DNA from: UBA10364 sp049611965
GTDB lineage: Bacteria; Bacteroidota; Bacteroidia; Flavobacteriales; Schleiferiaceae
Direction of reading: 5' to 3'
Length of the DNA stretch: 43,869 nucleotides
NCBI GenBank assembly: GCA_049611965.1
Contig: JBMZBC010000015.1
Location: 1-43,869, forward strand
How positions within the stretch are numbered: the first letter of the stretch is position 1; the number at the start of each line of letters is the position of its first letter. The translations under genes and the position numbers were made by a program. This document shows, in pieces, positions 30,810 through 40,198 of the stretch. The notes under the pieces are model-generated. The model saw nothing but the letters and a program-made list of their open reading frames with translations. It did no database searches and was not told the origin of the DNA.

Positions 30810-32738
30810 TTAATCAATAAGTTGAGAAATCTCTTCCTCAATGCTTTTTACAAATTGTTCTCGGGTCATTGTTCCCAAATCTCCCTGGCCGTGGCGACGT
30901 ACACTTAGTTCCCCGCTTGTGGCTTCTTTCTCGCCGACAATCAACATGTAAGGAATTTTAGTTACTTCTGCGTCACGTATCTTCCTGCCAATCTTCTCGT
31001 TACGATCATCTACGAGGGCGCGAATATCGGAAATTTCTAGGAATTGTGCTATTTCCTGAGCGTAGTCATTGTATTTGTCACTAACCGGTAAAATCTTCAC
31101 TTGTTCAGGGGTTAACCACAATGGGAAGTTTCCGCCACAGTGCTCGAGGAGTACTGCTACAAAACGTTCCATAGAACCGAAAGGTGCGCGGTGAATCATG
31201 ACTGGACGGTGGCTTTCATTGTCTGAGCCTTTGTACTCGAGTTCAAAACGCTCTGGAAGGTTGTAATCTACCTGAATAGTTCCAAGCTGCCAGCTTCTGC
31301 CGAGGGCATCTTTCACCATGAAATCGAGCTTTGGACCATAGAAGGCCGCTTCGCCGTATTCTACTACGGTATTCAAGCCTTTCTCGTCAGCCGCTTCAAT
31401 GATGGCACTTTCAGCCTTTTCCCAGTTTTCGTCCGATCCAATATACTTTTCTGGTTTTTCAGGATCGCGTAAGCTCACTTGGGCTACGTAATCCGTGAAA
31501 TCCAATGTTTTAAAGATGTACAGTACTAGGTCAATTACATTCTTAAACTCGTCCTTGAGTTGGTCAGGCGTACAGAAAATATGTGCATCATCTTGAGTAA
31601 AGCCTCTCACACGAGTTAGACCGTGAAGCTCTCCACTTTGCTCGTAGCGGTACACGGTGCCAAATTCGGCATAACGAACAGGGAGTTCTTTGTACGATTT
31701 TGGCGTTGCTTTGTACAACTCACAGTGGTGTGGACAGTTCATCGGTTTGAGCAAGTACTCTTCGCCTTCTTCTGGAGTATTGATCGGCTGGAAGCTGTCT
31801 TTACCATATTTCGCGTAGTGCCCAGAACAAACGTAAAGTTCTTTATTTCCAATGTGTGGCGTAATCACACCGTCGTAACCTGCTTTCTTCTGCGCACGTT
31901 TCAAGAAATTCTCGAGGCGCTCGCGCAGTGCTGCACCTTTTGGCAACCACAACGGCAGACCTTGACCTACACGTTGGGAGAAAGTGAATAGCTCAAGCTC
32001 CTTACCTAGTTTTCTATGGTCTCTTTTCTTGGCCTCTTCTAGTAATTCCAAGTATTCTTTAAGCTCACCCGCCTTCTGGAAGGAGATTCCGTAAACACGC
32101 GTCAACTGCGGGTTGTTTTCATCACCTCTCCAGTAAGCACCGGCAACGTTCATGATCTTCACTGCCTTGATATACCCGGTGTGAGGAATGTGTCCACCAC
32201 GACAGAGGTCGGTAAAGTCTGCATGATCACAGAAGGTGATAGTACCGTCTTCGAGGTTCGATATCAATTCCGTTTTGTACGGATTGTCCTTATATGCTTC
32301 AAGGGCTTCTACTTTAGTAACAGGACGTAACTTGAATTCAGATTTGGCACGAGCAAATTCGAGCATCTGCTTTTCAATCTTCGCAAAATCACCTTCACCG
32401 ATGCTTTCATCCCCGAAATCTACATCGTAGTAGAATCCTTTTTCAATGGCTGGGCCAATAGTTAACTGTGCATCCGGATAGAAGTGAAGAATAGCCTGTG
32501 CTAGAACGTGCGCAGAACTGTGCCAGAAGGCCTCTTTACCTTTTGCATCACTCCAAGTAAAAAACTGTAGCGTACCGTCGTGCGTCAATACATCGTTCAA
32601 CTCAATGGTTTGACCATCGTAGCTGCCCGATAAGATATTTCTAGCAAGACCGTGAGAGATACTTTTCGCAACATCCATGGCTGTTGTGCCTGGCTCGTAG
32701 GACCTCTGATTTCCGTCTGGGAACGTTACAGTAATCAT
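30810..32738 (-). CDS. thrS: Threonyl-tRNA synthetase
   Basis: The 642-residue class II synthetase charges tRNA(Thr). An N-terminal TGS domain (residues 1-60) precedes the editing domain, with its HSSAHVLAQAI motif, and the catalytic core, with MNCPHHCELYK (zinc ligand cysteine) and class II motif 2 (FGTVYRYEQSGELHGLTRVRGF, shown here by FGTVYRYEQ and RVRGFTQDD). The C-terminal anticodon-binding domain begins near residue 545 (QVKILPVSDKYNDYA). The length is standard. The start is the ATG at 32738, 31 bases after a TAAATTTG promoter box. It heads the thrS-infC-rpmI-rplT operon. Confidence 0.97.
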   Translation of the reverse strand: MITVTFPDGNQRSYEPGTTAMDVAKSISHGLARNILSGSYDGQTIELNDVLTHDGTLQFFTWSDAKGKEAFWHSSAHVLAQAILHFYPDAQLTIGPAIEKGFYYDVDFGDESIGEGDFAKIEKQMLEFARAKSEFKLRPVTKVEALEAYKDNPYKTELISNLEDGTITFCDHADFTDLCRGGHIPHTGYIKAVKIMNVAGAYWRGDENNPQLTRVYGISFQKAGELKEYLELLEEAKKRDHRKLGKELELFTFSQRVGQGLPLWLPKGAALRERLENFLKRAQKKAGYDGVITPHIGNKELYVCSGHYAKYGKDSFQPINTPEEGEEYLLKPMNCPHHCELYKATPKSYKELPVRYAEFGTVYRYEQSGELHGLTRVRGFTQDDAHIFCTPDQLKDEFKNVIDLVLYIFKTLDFTDYVAQVSLRDPEKPEKYIGSDENWEKAESAIIEAADEKGLNTVVEYGEAAFYGPKLDFMVKDALGRSWQLGTIQVDYNLPERFELEYKGSDNESHRPVMIHRAPFGSMERFVAVLLEHCGGNFPLWLTPEQVKILPVSDKYNDYAQEIAQFLEISDIRALVDDRNEKIGRKIRDAEVTKIPYMLIVGEKEATSGELSVRRHGQGDLGTMTREQFVKSIEEEISQLID

Positions 32739-32769
32739 TTTTACTCTTTTTGTGTTATCACTAAGAGCG

Positions 32770-32777
32770 CAAATTTA
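32770..32777 (-). promoter_or_regulatory. Likely -7 promoter box for thrS operon
   Basis: The minus strand reads TAAATTTG, a full match to TAnnTTTG. Transcription would begin about 25 bases before the thrS ATG. The -33 element is not evident. Confidence 0.55.
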
Positions 32778-32823
32778 AGTGTTCGTAGGCATTTGATGTT
32801 TTTTTCGAACCGATTTTATAAAC

Positions 32824-32831
32824 CATATTTG
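32824..32831 (+). promoter_or_regulatory. Possible -7 box for the menaquinone operon
   Basis: CATATTTG matches 7 of 8 positions of TAnnTTTG and lies 18 bases before the ATG at 32850. It is divergent from the thrS box 47 bases away. Confidence 0.4.
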
Positions 32832-32849
32832 GATAGTAATTTAGCCCTA

Positions 32850-33284
32850 ATGAAAAATACCCCCAGCAAGGAGCAAGTTTTAGAGACCATGAACCGTCTT
32901 GTTAAAGACACACTCATGGAGACTCTGAACATAGAATACGTAGATGCTGATCCATCGACTGGAAAGCTAGTTGCCACAATGCCAGTGGATTCGCGTGTAT
33001 ATCAACCCATGGGTATTCTTCACGGTGGCGCTACTGTGGCACTTGCCGAAAGCGTGGGCTCTGCGGCTTCTCAAATGCTCATCGATCCTTCAAAAGAAAT
33101 GGTGCTGGGTGCAGAAATTTCCGCCAATCACGTTAAAAGTGCGCGCACAGGCCTACTCATGGCAACCGCTGAATGCATTCATCATGGAAAAAGTTCACAC
33201 TTGTACCACATTCGAGTAGAGAATGAGCAAGGTGAGCTCATCTCGATGGTGAAGCTGCTTAATTTTGTCAAACAGCGCAAATAA
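32850..33284 (+). CDS. Hotdog-fold thioesterase, probably DHNA-CoA thioesterase
   Basis: The 144-residue protein belongs to the PaaI/YdiI hotdog thioesterase family; the signature stretch is GILHGGATVALAESVGSAAS (residues ~52-71), in which the glutamate is the usual catalytic residue, and the C-terminus contains SHLYHIRVENEQGELI. Because it is the first gene of the menaquinone set and overlaps menF by one base (TAATG), it most likely hydrolyses 1,4-dihydroxy-2-naphthoyl-CoA, the step between MenB and MenA. The start is the ATG at 32850. The frame opens further left, but that part lies opposite thrS and lacks homology. Confidence 0.87.
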   Translation: MKNTPSKEQVLETMNRLVKDTLMETLNIEYVDADPSTGKLVATMPVDSRVYQPMGILHGGATVALAESVGSAASQMLIDPSKEMVLGAEISANHVKSARTGLLMATAECIHHGKSSHLYHIRVENEQGELISMVKLLNFVKQRK

Positions 33285-34246
33285 TGCTTGAAGTACTCCT
33301 TCGGATACCGAATCAAAATATACGCATTTTGCATTGTCAGCCTTCTAATGCTGAACATGCCACCTTTGTGCTGCGTGGGTTTTCGAGCGAGGCAAACTAT
33401 TACATTGCCGAGGACAAAGGTGAATCGGACGATTTCTGGGCCGATTTTGCCGTCCAGTCCAAACCTGAAACGAAAGGAAAGAGTGCTGCAGAATACCAAG
33501 AGATGGTCCAATCGGTCATTAGAGAGATTCAGCAGCATGTGGTTCAAAAAGTGGTATTGAGCCGACAGTATTTTTGGGATTGTCCCAATGCCAATGCCCA
33601 AGAGACGTTCAATGCCCTTCTAAAATCGTACCCAGCATGTACGGTTTTCGCCATTAAACACCCCAACTATGGTTCGTGGATGGGCGCTTCTCCAGAGGTT
33701 TTGTTGGAAAGTACGGACGAAGGCTATCGCAGCATGTCCTTGGCAGGTACTCGCCTAAAGAATGCCACTCGTTGGGGAAATAAAGAGCTCGAGGAGCAGA
33801 AATTTGTAACCAAAGAAGTACATCGCAGTCTAAAGGCCTTCGGTGGAAAGATTAGCCGGGACAAGCAAACCACATTCAATGCGGGACCCGTGGAGCATCT
33901 GCTCACTTGGGTCAATACAGACAACCATACGCTGGATTCTAAATCTCTTGCAGAGGAATTGCATCCAACTCCAGCCATATGCGGCTCTCCATCGGAAAAA
34001 GCGCAAGAACTCATAGCACAATACGAAGGGTACGACCGCTCGTTATATGCGGGATATTTTGGTCTATTTGAACAACAAGTGCACGCGACAGTGTTATTAA
34101 GAAGTATGCAGTGGTTTACATCTGGGGTCCAATTTTATGCCGGCGGCGGCATTACCAAAGACAGCGTACCTTTGGACGAGTGGATGGAGACAGAACACAA
34201 GATTTCTGCCCTGAAAGAACTCATTCAAATCGATGACAACAGATAA
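33284..34246 (+). CDS. menF: Isochorismate synthase
   Basis: MenF converts chorismate to isochorismate, the first step of menaquinone synthesis. The 320-residue protein contains the chorismate-binding domain: KVVLSRQY, MGASPEVLLES, SLAGTR, ELHPTPAICGSP and YAGYFGLF in the normal order. It is shorter than E. coli MenF (about 430) because the N-terminal part is reduced, as is usual in Bacteroidota. The start ATG at 33284 overlaps the thioesterase stop by one base, and its end overlaps menD by 14 bases. The position next to menD favours isochorismate synthase over anthranilate or PABA synthase. Confidence 0.93.
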   Translation: MLEVLLRIPNQNIRILHCQPSNAEHATFVLRGFSSEANYYIAEDKGESDDFWADFAVQSKPETKGKSAAEYQEMVQSVIREIQQHVVQKVVLSRQYFWDCPNANAQETFNALLKSYPACTVFAIKHPNYGSWMGASPEVLLESTDEGYRSMSLAGTRLKNATRWGNKELEEQKFVTKEVHRSLKAFGGKISRDKQTTFNAGPVEHLLTWVNTDNHTLDSKSLAEELHPTPAICGSPSEKAQELIAQYEGYDRSLYAGYFGLFEQQVHATVLLRSMQWFTSGVQFYAGGGITKDSVPLDEWMETEHKISALKELIQIDDNR

Positions 34247-35804
34247 GGCAGCAGCACAATGGACTTTAGAAGCACTTGCTCAGGCAGGGGTTCAGACCAT
34301 TGTATTCTCTCCGGGCTCTCGGAATGCGCCGTTAATCATAGCAGCAGAAGCCTTAGGTGTCTTTAAAATGATGGTTCTTGGTGATGAGCGTAGTGCTGCT
34401 TTTCACGCCCTAGGACGCAGTCTAGTGACCAAAGCCCCAGTAGCTGTTTGTTGTACCTCTGGCAGTGCCTTGGCAAATTATTATCCTGCCATGCTTGAGG
34501 CCTATTACGCCCATGTCCCCCTTATTGTTTTGAGCGCCGACCGACCGGAAGACCGTATTAATAAAGGCGAGGGGCAGACCTGTGTGCAGCGGGACTTTTA
34601 TGAGCCGCATGCTGCGGCGAGTGTCCAATTGGACCAAGAAACTAGCTATACCGAAGCTCGTGAAACCTTGCAATATGCTATCCAAGCAATGCACTTCGAG
34701 ATGCGTCCTATTCATATCAATGTCGCATTCGATGAGCCTCTATATGAACAAGGCCCGGCACAGGCGCCAATGCATTTGGAATACAGCACGGATGCTTTTG
34801 TGAAGCATGGCCTTCCTGAATCGATAGAATCGCCTGAATTTAGCCAAGTTGGATCCGTAGCTGTTGTTGCAGGGCAGTTGTTGCCAAAAGAATCAGCGAT
34901 GGTTCGTTCGCTATTGGACGAGGGCGTTAATTGGACGCTTTTCGCGGATCCTATGAGCGGCCTACTAGATCATCCGAATACTGCCCCCATGGAAGCGTTG
35001 TTGGAAGTAAAACCCGACGCGGTGTTGAGTATTGGCGGGCAATGGATCAATAAAAAGCCAAAGCAATATTTGCGAAGCTTAGGTATTCAAAAACATGTTC
35101 ATGTTGAAACGTTTCAATGCTGGGATGTATTGGACGCCAATGTTGAACATATACGATTCTCTCCAAACCTCTTGCAACATTGGAAATCTGCCACGAATTT
35201 TATTCAAGTTCCACAAAATAAACGTCCCGAAGTTGCGCTCCCTTGGTCAGATGCTGCGGCTTTTCGTGGTATCGTGGACCTCCTTGATAATGTTTCGGTA
35301 TTGCATTTAGGCAATAGTTCTGTAGCACGCTATTTTAATTATTTCCCAAAACGCCTAGCACTCTACGGCAATCGAGGGGTAGCGGGTATAGACGGTAGTT
35401 TAAGTACCGCGGTGGGTGCCGCTTTGGCAGACCCAATGCGCAAGCACACAGTTATTTTAGGGGATCAAAGTTTTCTATACGACCATAATGCGTTGTTTGC
35501 GCAGGAACTGCCCCAAAACCTTACTATTTGTGTGTTGAACAACGGTATCGGCGGGATCTTTGATTGGCTCCCCGGTACGGCTACTACTGGGGCGGAAGCA
35601 CGTAAGATTTTTGCTAACGCGCAGCAGGTAGATTTAGAGTCGTTGGTAAGGGCTTTTAATGTGGCTTACGTTTGTGTTGAAAATGAACAAGAATTGGCCA
35701 CGGCACTTGCTACGGTCAACGGAATGTCCCTGATTGAGTTCAAAACAGAACAGTCCATGAATCTAAGGGCGTTAAAACTTATTCAAGAACATGGCAAAGC
35801 TTAG
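34233..35804 (+). CDS. menD: 2-succinyl-5-enolpyruvyl-6-hydroxy-3-cyclohexene-1-carboxylate synthase
   Basis: MenD is a thiamine-diphosphate enzyme joining isochorismate and 2-oxoglutarate. The 523-residue protein has the N-terminal domain with FSPGSRNAPLI, the glutamate-containing LGDERSAAFHALG, TSGSALANYYPAMLEA and PLIVLSADRPED, and a C-terminal ThDP/Mg2+-binding region with GNRGVAGIDGSLSTAVGAA and VILGDQSFLYDHNAL. It is a little shorter than typical (about 550). The start ATG at 34233 lies inside the menF end; menA starts inside the menD end. These overlaps suggest coupled translation. Confidence 0.96.
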   Translation: MTTDKAAAQWTLEALAQAGVQTIVFSPGSRNAPLIIAAEALGVFKMMVLGDERSAAFHALGRSLVTKAPVAVCCTSGSALANYYPAMLEAYYAHVPLIVLSADRPEDRINKGEGQTCVQRDFYEPHAAASVQLDQETSYTEARETLQYAIQAMHFEMRPIHINVAFDEPLYEQGPAQAPMHLEYSTDAFVKHGLPESIESPEFSQVGSVAVVAGQLLPKESAMVRSLLDEGVNWTLFADPMSGLLDHPNTAPMEALLEVKPDAVLSIGGQWINKKPKQYLRSLGIQKHVHVETFQCWDVLDANVEHIRFSPNLLQHWKSATNFIQVPQNKRPEVALPWSDAAAFRGIVDLLDNVSVLHLGNSSVARYFNYFPKRLALYGNRGVAGIDGSLSTAVGAALADPMRKHTVILGDQSFLYDHNALFAQELPQNLTICVLNNGIGGIFDWLPGTATTGAEARKIFANAQQVDLESLVRAFNVAYVCVENEQELATALATVNGMSLIEFKTEQSMNLRALKLIQEHGKA

Positions 35805-36699
35805 TCATTGGGTTGCGGCTGCAAGGTTAAGAACCTTGCCTTTGGCTTTTGCTGTCATAATTCTAGGGAGTGGCCTAGGTTACTTGCATACCCATTCGTT
35901 TTCCATCGAATTATTTGGATTCGCATTGTTGACCAGCTTCTCTTACCAAGTCCTATCCAACTATGCCAACGATCTTGGGGACGGTATCAAAGGAACAGAC
36001 GATAATAAGCGTGGAGAACAACGTGCCGTAGCCTCTGGACTTATAAGCATATCCCAAATGCGCCTCGCGACTAATCTTTTTACGCTTCTCTCATTGATTG
36101 TCGGTAGCGCCTTGGTATACATGGCCTTCAACGGCACCCTTTATTTCTACCTTTTTATAGTATTGAATGTTTCGGCTGTTTGGGCGGCTAGATCATACAC
36201 CCTGGGCAGCAACCCTTACGCTTACTGGGGTGGAGGTGATCTATTTGTGATTCTATTCTTCGGTTTGGTTGGGGTAATGGGATCTTCAGCGCTTCAAACG
36301 GGAACGTTTCATGCTATTGATGTTTTACCTGCGCTCGTAGCAGGAGCGATGAGCGCATCCGTTTTAACCTGCAATAACTTACGCGATAGAGAAGGGGATG
36401 CACAGCACGGAAAACACACACTGGTCGTTCGTTACGGCGAAAAATGGGGCCGAGGTTATTTCAAAATGCTACTCATCACATCGATCGTATTGAGTTTAGC
36501 ATTCTCTATAGTGGCCAGCATAAAAATGAGCGAGTATTACCCCATCGTCGCGCACATGGTATTTCAATTTGTGCTCCGGGGTCAATTCAAAAAGTTTTCG
36601 ACTGCCGATACACCGGAAGATTACGACGCCTTGCTTAAACCTTTAGCGTTAACTACGTTGTTGTATTGTATAACTACTTCAATGAGTTTCTTCTTCTAA
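35791..36699 (+). CDS. menA: 1,4-dihydroxy-2-naphthoate polyprenyltransferase
   Basis: The 302-residue integral membrane UbiA-family enzyme attaches the isoprenoid tail to DHNA, giving demethylmenaquinone. The first aspartate-rich motif is NDLGDGIKGTDDNKRG (about residues 60-75) and the second is NNLRDREGDAQHGKHT (near 195); about eight membrane helices are spread across the sequence. The start ATG at 35791 overlaps menD by 14 bases. Its stop overlaps the menC start as TAATG. The gene order menD-menA lacks the menB usually found nearby. Confidence 0.95.
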   Translation: MAKLSHWVAAARLRTLPLAFAVIILGSGLGYLHTHSFSIELFGFALLTSFSYQVLSNYANDLGDGIKGTDDNKRGEQRAVASGLISISQMRLATNLFTLLSLIVGSALVYMAFNGTLYFYLFIVLNVSAVWAARSYTLGSNPYAYWGGGDLFVILFFGLVGVMGSSALQTGTFHAIDVLPALVAGAMSASVLTCNNLRDREGDAQHGKHTLVVRYGEKWGRGYFKMLLITSIVLSLAFSIVASIKMSEYYPIVAHMVFQFVLRGQFKKFSTADTPEDYDALLKPLALTTLLYCITTSMSFFF

Positions 36700-37748
36700 T
36701 GAATGCGAAATACTGCTCTCATATTTTAAAGTTCAAAATTCCTGGAGGCACCTCGCGAGGTGTGCTCACGGAGAAAGAAAGCTTTTTCATCGCCATAAAC
36801 TACGACGGCAAAGTGGGCCTTGGGGAGGTCGGTGTTCTGCGAGGTTTGTCCTACGACGATGTTCCCGAGCTAGAAAGTCAAATAGCTTGGACCTGTAAAA
36901 ATATTGATCTTGGCCTCGAGAAATTATATGTAGCCAATGCACAATTTCCTAGCATTCAATTTGCTTTAGAGCAGGCCTTCAGCCATTTAAATAATGGCTT
37001 TGAGCACTTCGAATCTTCATTTACATCCGGACATTCTTCACAACCCATCAACGGATTAATCTGGATGGGTGATTTAGCATTTATGCGTGACCAAGTTTCA
37101 AAGCGTCTCTCAGAAGGATTTACCACCTTGAAGATGAAAGTAGGCGCTATAGACTGGCGTCAGGAACAATCCATACTCACAGCGCTTAGAAAGGAGTTTA
37201 CCTCCGATGAATTGGAACTTCGTGTAGATGCCAACGGCGCTTTTGAGCTTGAACAAGCCATTGAGGTCAGTAAGTTCTTAGCAGAACACGAGGTGCATTC
37301 CATAGAGCAGCCGCTGCGTGCTGGCCGTGATCTGGAGCTCGCTAGAGCAGCAGAGCAAATGCATATTCCAATTGCTTTAGATGAAAGTTTAATTGGTGTG
37401 ATTGACCCACAAGCAAAATCACAACTTTTGGATACTGTCAAACCACAATATATTATTCTTAAGCCAAGTTTTATTGGCGGCTGGCGCGGCGCAGATAGTT
37501 GGATATCGCTTGCTGAGAGTAAAGGCATAGAATGGTGGGCCACTTCGGCCCTAGAAAGTAATGTCGGTCTAAATGCCATTGCACAATGGGCATTTACGAA
37601 GGGAAATTCTATCCCCCAAGGCTTGGGAACAGGCAGTCTCTTTACCAACAATATCCCGGGGCCCTACGAAGTTCGCGGAGGAACGCTAAAAGTTTCAGGA
37701 AAAGTAAATGACGACTGGGATTTGAGTGCGATTAAATCGATCCTCTAA
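36699..37748 (+). CDS. menC: o-Succinylbenzoate synthase
   Basis: MenC is an enolase-superfamily enzyme that dehydrates SHCHC to o-succinylbenzoate. The 349-residue protein has the catalytic lysine motif LKMKVG near residue 145, the metal ligands in RVDANGAF, EQPL and LDESLIG, and the second lysine in ILKPSFIGG. The start ATG at 36699 overlaps the menA stop by one base; a TTG upstream in frame is rejected as it lies inside menA. The 3' end overlaps the converging TonB receptor gene by 17 bases. Confidence 0.94.
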   Translation: MNAKYCSHILKFKIPGGTSRGVLTEKESFFIAINYDGKVGLGEVGVLRGLSYDDVPELESQIAWTCKNIDLGLEKLYVANAQFPSIQFALEQAFSHLNNGFEHFESSFTSGHSSQPINGLIWMGDLAFMRDQVSKRLSEGFTTLKMKVGAIDWRQEQSILTALRKEFTSDELELRVDANGAFELEQAIEVSKFLAEHEVHSIEQPLRAGRDLELARAAEQMHIPIALDESLIGVIDPQAKSQLLDTVKPQYIILKPSFIGGWRGADSWISLAESKGIEWWATSALESNVGLNAIAQWAFTKGNSIPQGLGTGSLFTNNIPGPYEVRGGTLKVSGKVNDDWDLSAIKSIL

Positions 37749-40167
37749 GCCCAATAAATACACCACGTCCAGGCGCGACAATACCTGATGAATATGGGCG
37801 GTATTGAGCATCCATGATGTTTTCAATACCAATACGAAGAAGAATGTTCTTGTTGAATTCGTAATTGGTCATCAGACTCAATGTGTACCAACGCGGTGAA
37901 TACGTTTGACCATTTTCATTGATGGCGTAAATGTGTGTTTTATTCCGCTCACTAAAACTCAATTCTTCGTGACTCATTTCGCCGTTGTAGCGTCCCGTGA
38001 GGGTAGCCGTCCATTTCTTTTTACGGTAAACAAGTTGCGAAGTTGCATTGAAAGGACTCGCATGGCGAAGTGCATGGCCTTGACTGTCCATACCAAACGG
38101 GTGTGACCAGTGGACGGTCCAGAATAGCGCTTTACTGAGCTCCGTACGAACACCAAATTGATAGCCCCAAATAGTTGCGTAATCCAAGTTTTGAACGGCT
38201 AAGATTTGCGACCATTCACCTTCGTACATCATGCTGTCTAGACCATTGAACGTATACGGCGCTCGAATCATGGCGTTGTTTAGGTAGCTGTAGTAGAAAC
38301 TAGCGTCCAAAACCAAATGCTTGCCGAGAAGATGCTTCATCCCAATTTCTGCGCTGTATAGTCTTTCTTCCCTCAGATCTATGTTGGGAACAACTACGGC
38401 TCCTCGCTGTGAATCGAATACCTTGGAAGCATCGTCTACGTTAGGGGCACGGAAGCCGGTACTAAGGTTTAGGAAGTATTTAAATGATTTCTTTGAGTAA
38501 CTCGCTCCGATAGAGCCGCTAGGTGCAAGAAAGTTCCAAGTGGCATCGTGGTTGAATCCATTGAATCGGATCGGAGTGAACATGTGAATGTGGTTGAGGC
38601 GGGTTCCACCGGAGATGGATAGGTTTTGGTTGAGGTTGTAGAGGGCGCTAATAAAGGCTGCCGAACTAGACCATTGCGAACCATCCGCGTATCGAGACTG
38701 TGCCTGCCAGGTGCTGTCTGTGTTGGATGCAGCATAATGATAGGCACTACTTTCAATGAGGTTCAGGTTCCAGTCTGCACCGTAACTCAAGCTGAGTTTT
38801 TGCGAGAACTTCTTGGTTGCATCAACATTACCTTGGGCCATACGGACCAATTCAGTCTGAACGCGACCCTCAGGGCTCCTGTAGCGTCTTACATCTCTAC
38901 TTTCTTGGTATCCTTGCAGGGCAGCAGCCCATTTTATACGGTCGTACAAAGCGGTGTTCTTACGGTCTTCATAAGCCACTGTGGCCATCGACCAGAGCTG
39001 CGGACCGTAATTCCAACAGGCGTATCGCGGTGAACCGTTTTTCGTTTCAATGAACCTGTCGTAACGATTTACATCGGAAAGCATACTGAAGTAAACCCCG
39101 AATTTTAATTCGCTCGTTTCGGAAACTCTAAACTTCAACTTCTGCGTGAAGTTTCTTTGGTCGTAGGCTGTTTTTGGCTGGATGAGGGGGTCCATTGGTT
39201 TGCGAAGCGTATCAAGATTGCCGAAGGTGATAGGCTCGCACATGGCCAAGTAATTTTCCACTGAACTTGCCGGTGTCCAAGAGAAAATACGAGCCCCCAT
39301 TCGTATATCGCTGTACTGGCTGTAAGTGATATTGGTCATCCCGGCCCAGTTTAGCCCGCCGTAGTTGATCCTGAAATTGGGACGGCGCGTAAGCTGTGCA
39401 TTGTTTGAACTGAAATCGTAAACCAAGCTTTGGAGTACTTCGCTACTATCTCCGTAGTGTGCGTCGTAGGTGTTAATATGCATAGTTCCACCAAGGGCAT
39501 CGGAGCCGTGAAGCACCGACCCAGGCCCAAGACTTACCTCCATATCGGAAATGCTCAATGGGTCTAGACTGACGACGTTGTGTACATTTCCAGCCCTGAA
39601 AATGGCGTTGTTTAATCGCATACCGTCGATAAGGATGAGTACGCGTGAGGTACTCATACCACGAATCATTGGGGATCCACCACCAGCTTGACTTTTTTGG
39701 ATAAAGACGTTTGGATCAAGGCTAAGGGCGTCTGCACTGCTCGCAATGAACTGACTGCTCATGCGCTTAGCGCTGATGGTTCTTACTTCTTGCGGGTTGT
39801 GCTTGAAATCAGCTTCCATTCTGTTGGCCTTGATAACGACCTCCTGAATATTCAGCACACTTTCGTAGAGTCCAACTTCAAAATTAGCACGCTGTAACTG
39901 TTTGAAGTCATAATGCCGTGGGGCATAAGAGGTGTGGAAGAAGGAAACTACGTCTCCTTCATGCAGATTGCCAATAAGAATGCGACCTAAAGGTCCTGTT
40001 GTGGCAACGTAGTTATTGTTCACTGTAATACTGACACCTTCCACAGGCTGACCACTGTTTTTACTGATGACCGTAATCCAGTGTTGGCCGTGTGAGATCA
40101 CGGATGCTGACAATGTTGTCGCACACGTGATCAAAATCAATAGCAATAATGTTCTAATTTTGGACAT
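37732..40167 (-). CDS. TonB-dependent outer-membrane receptor
   Basis: The 811-residue protein has a signal peptide (MSKIRTLLLLILITCATTLSAS), a carboxypeptidase-regulatory-like domain (about residues 27-110), a plug (residues ~115-245, with IQEVVIKANRMEAD, SPMIRGMSTSRVLILIDGMR and LHGSDALGGTMHI) and a 22-strand-type barrel up to the C-terminus. It imports a ligand across the outer membrane using TonB energy. The ligand is unknown: the plug looks like that of heme/cobalamin/siderophore receptors, and MetH elsewhere in the window needs cobalamin, but no specific motif was identified. The start is the ATG at 40167 (a TTG at 40185 is rejected). It lies antisense between menC and menE. Confidence 0.9.
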   Translation of the reverse strand: MSKIRTLLLLILITCATTLSASVISHGQHWITVISKNSGQPVEGVSITVNNNYVATTGPLGRILIGNLHEGDVVSFFHTSYAPRHYDFKQLQRANFEVGLYESVLNIQEVVIKANRMEADFKHNPQEVRTISAKRMSSQFIASSADALSLDPNVFIQKSQAGGGSPMIRGMSTSRVLILIDGMRLNNAIFRAGNVHNVVSLDPLSISDMEVSLGPGSVLHGSDALGGTMHINTYDAHYGDSSEVLQSLVYDFSSNNAQLTRRPNFRINYGGLNWAGMTNITYSQYSDIRMGARIFSWTPASSVENYLAMCEPITFGNLDTLRKPMDPLIQPKTAYDQRNFTQKLKFRVSETSELKFGVYFSMLSDVNRYDRFIETKNGSPRYACWNYGPQLWSMATVAYEDRKNTALYDRIKWAAALQGYQESRDVRRYRSPEGRVQTELVRMAQGNVDATKKFSQKLSLSYGADWNLNLIESSAYHYAASNTDSTWQAQSRYADGSQWSSSAAFISALYNLNQNLSISGGTRLNHIHMFTPIRFNGFNHDATWNFLAPSGSIGASYSKKSFKYFLNLSTGFRAPNVDDASKVFDSQRGAVVVPNIDLREERLYSAEIGMKHLLGKHLVLDASFYYSYLNNAMIRAPYTFNGLDSMMYEGEWSQILAVQNLDYATIWGYQFGVRTELSKALFWTVHWSHPFGMDSQGHALRHASPFNATSQLVYRKKKWTATLTGRYNGEMSHEELSFSERNKTHIYAINENGQTYSPRWYTLSLMTNYEFNKNILLRIGIENIMDAQYRPYSSGIVAPGRGVFIGLRGSI
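40155..40162 (+). promoter_or_regulatory. Likely -7 promoter box for menE inside the TonB receptor gene
   Basis: TAATTTTG is a full match to TAnnTTTG on the plus strand. It overlaps the first codons of the divergent TonB receptor gene and would start transcription about 30 bases before menE, which would then not depend on the menF-menC transcript. Confidence 0.5.
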
Positions 40168-40198
40168 CGCGACCACAATAAACAAAAACTGTACCTAA

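Noticed and set aside
34233..35804. menD called truncated because of its 523-residue length
   Set aside because: All ThDP and substrate motifs are present and the ends overlap intact neighbours; the short length looks like clade variation.
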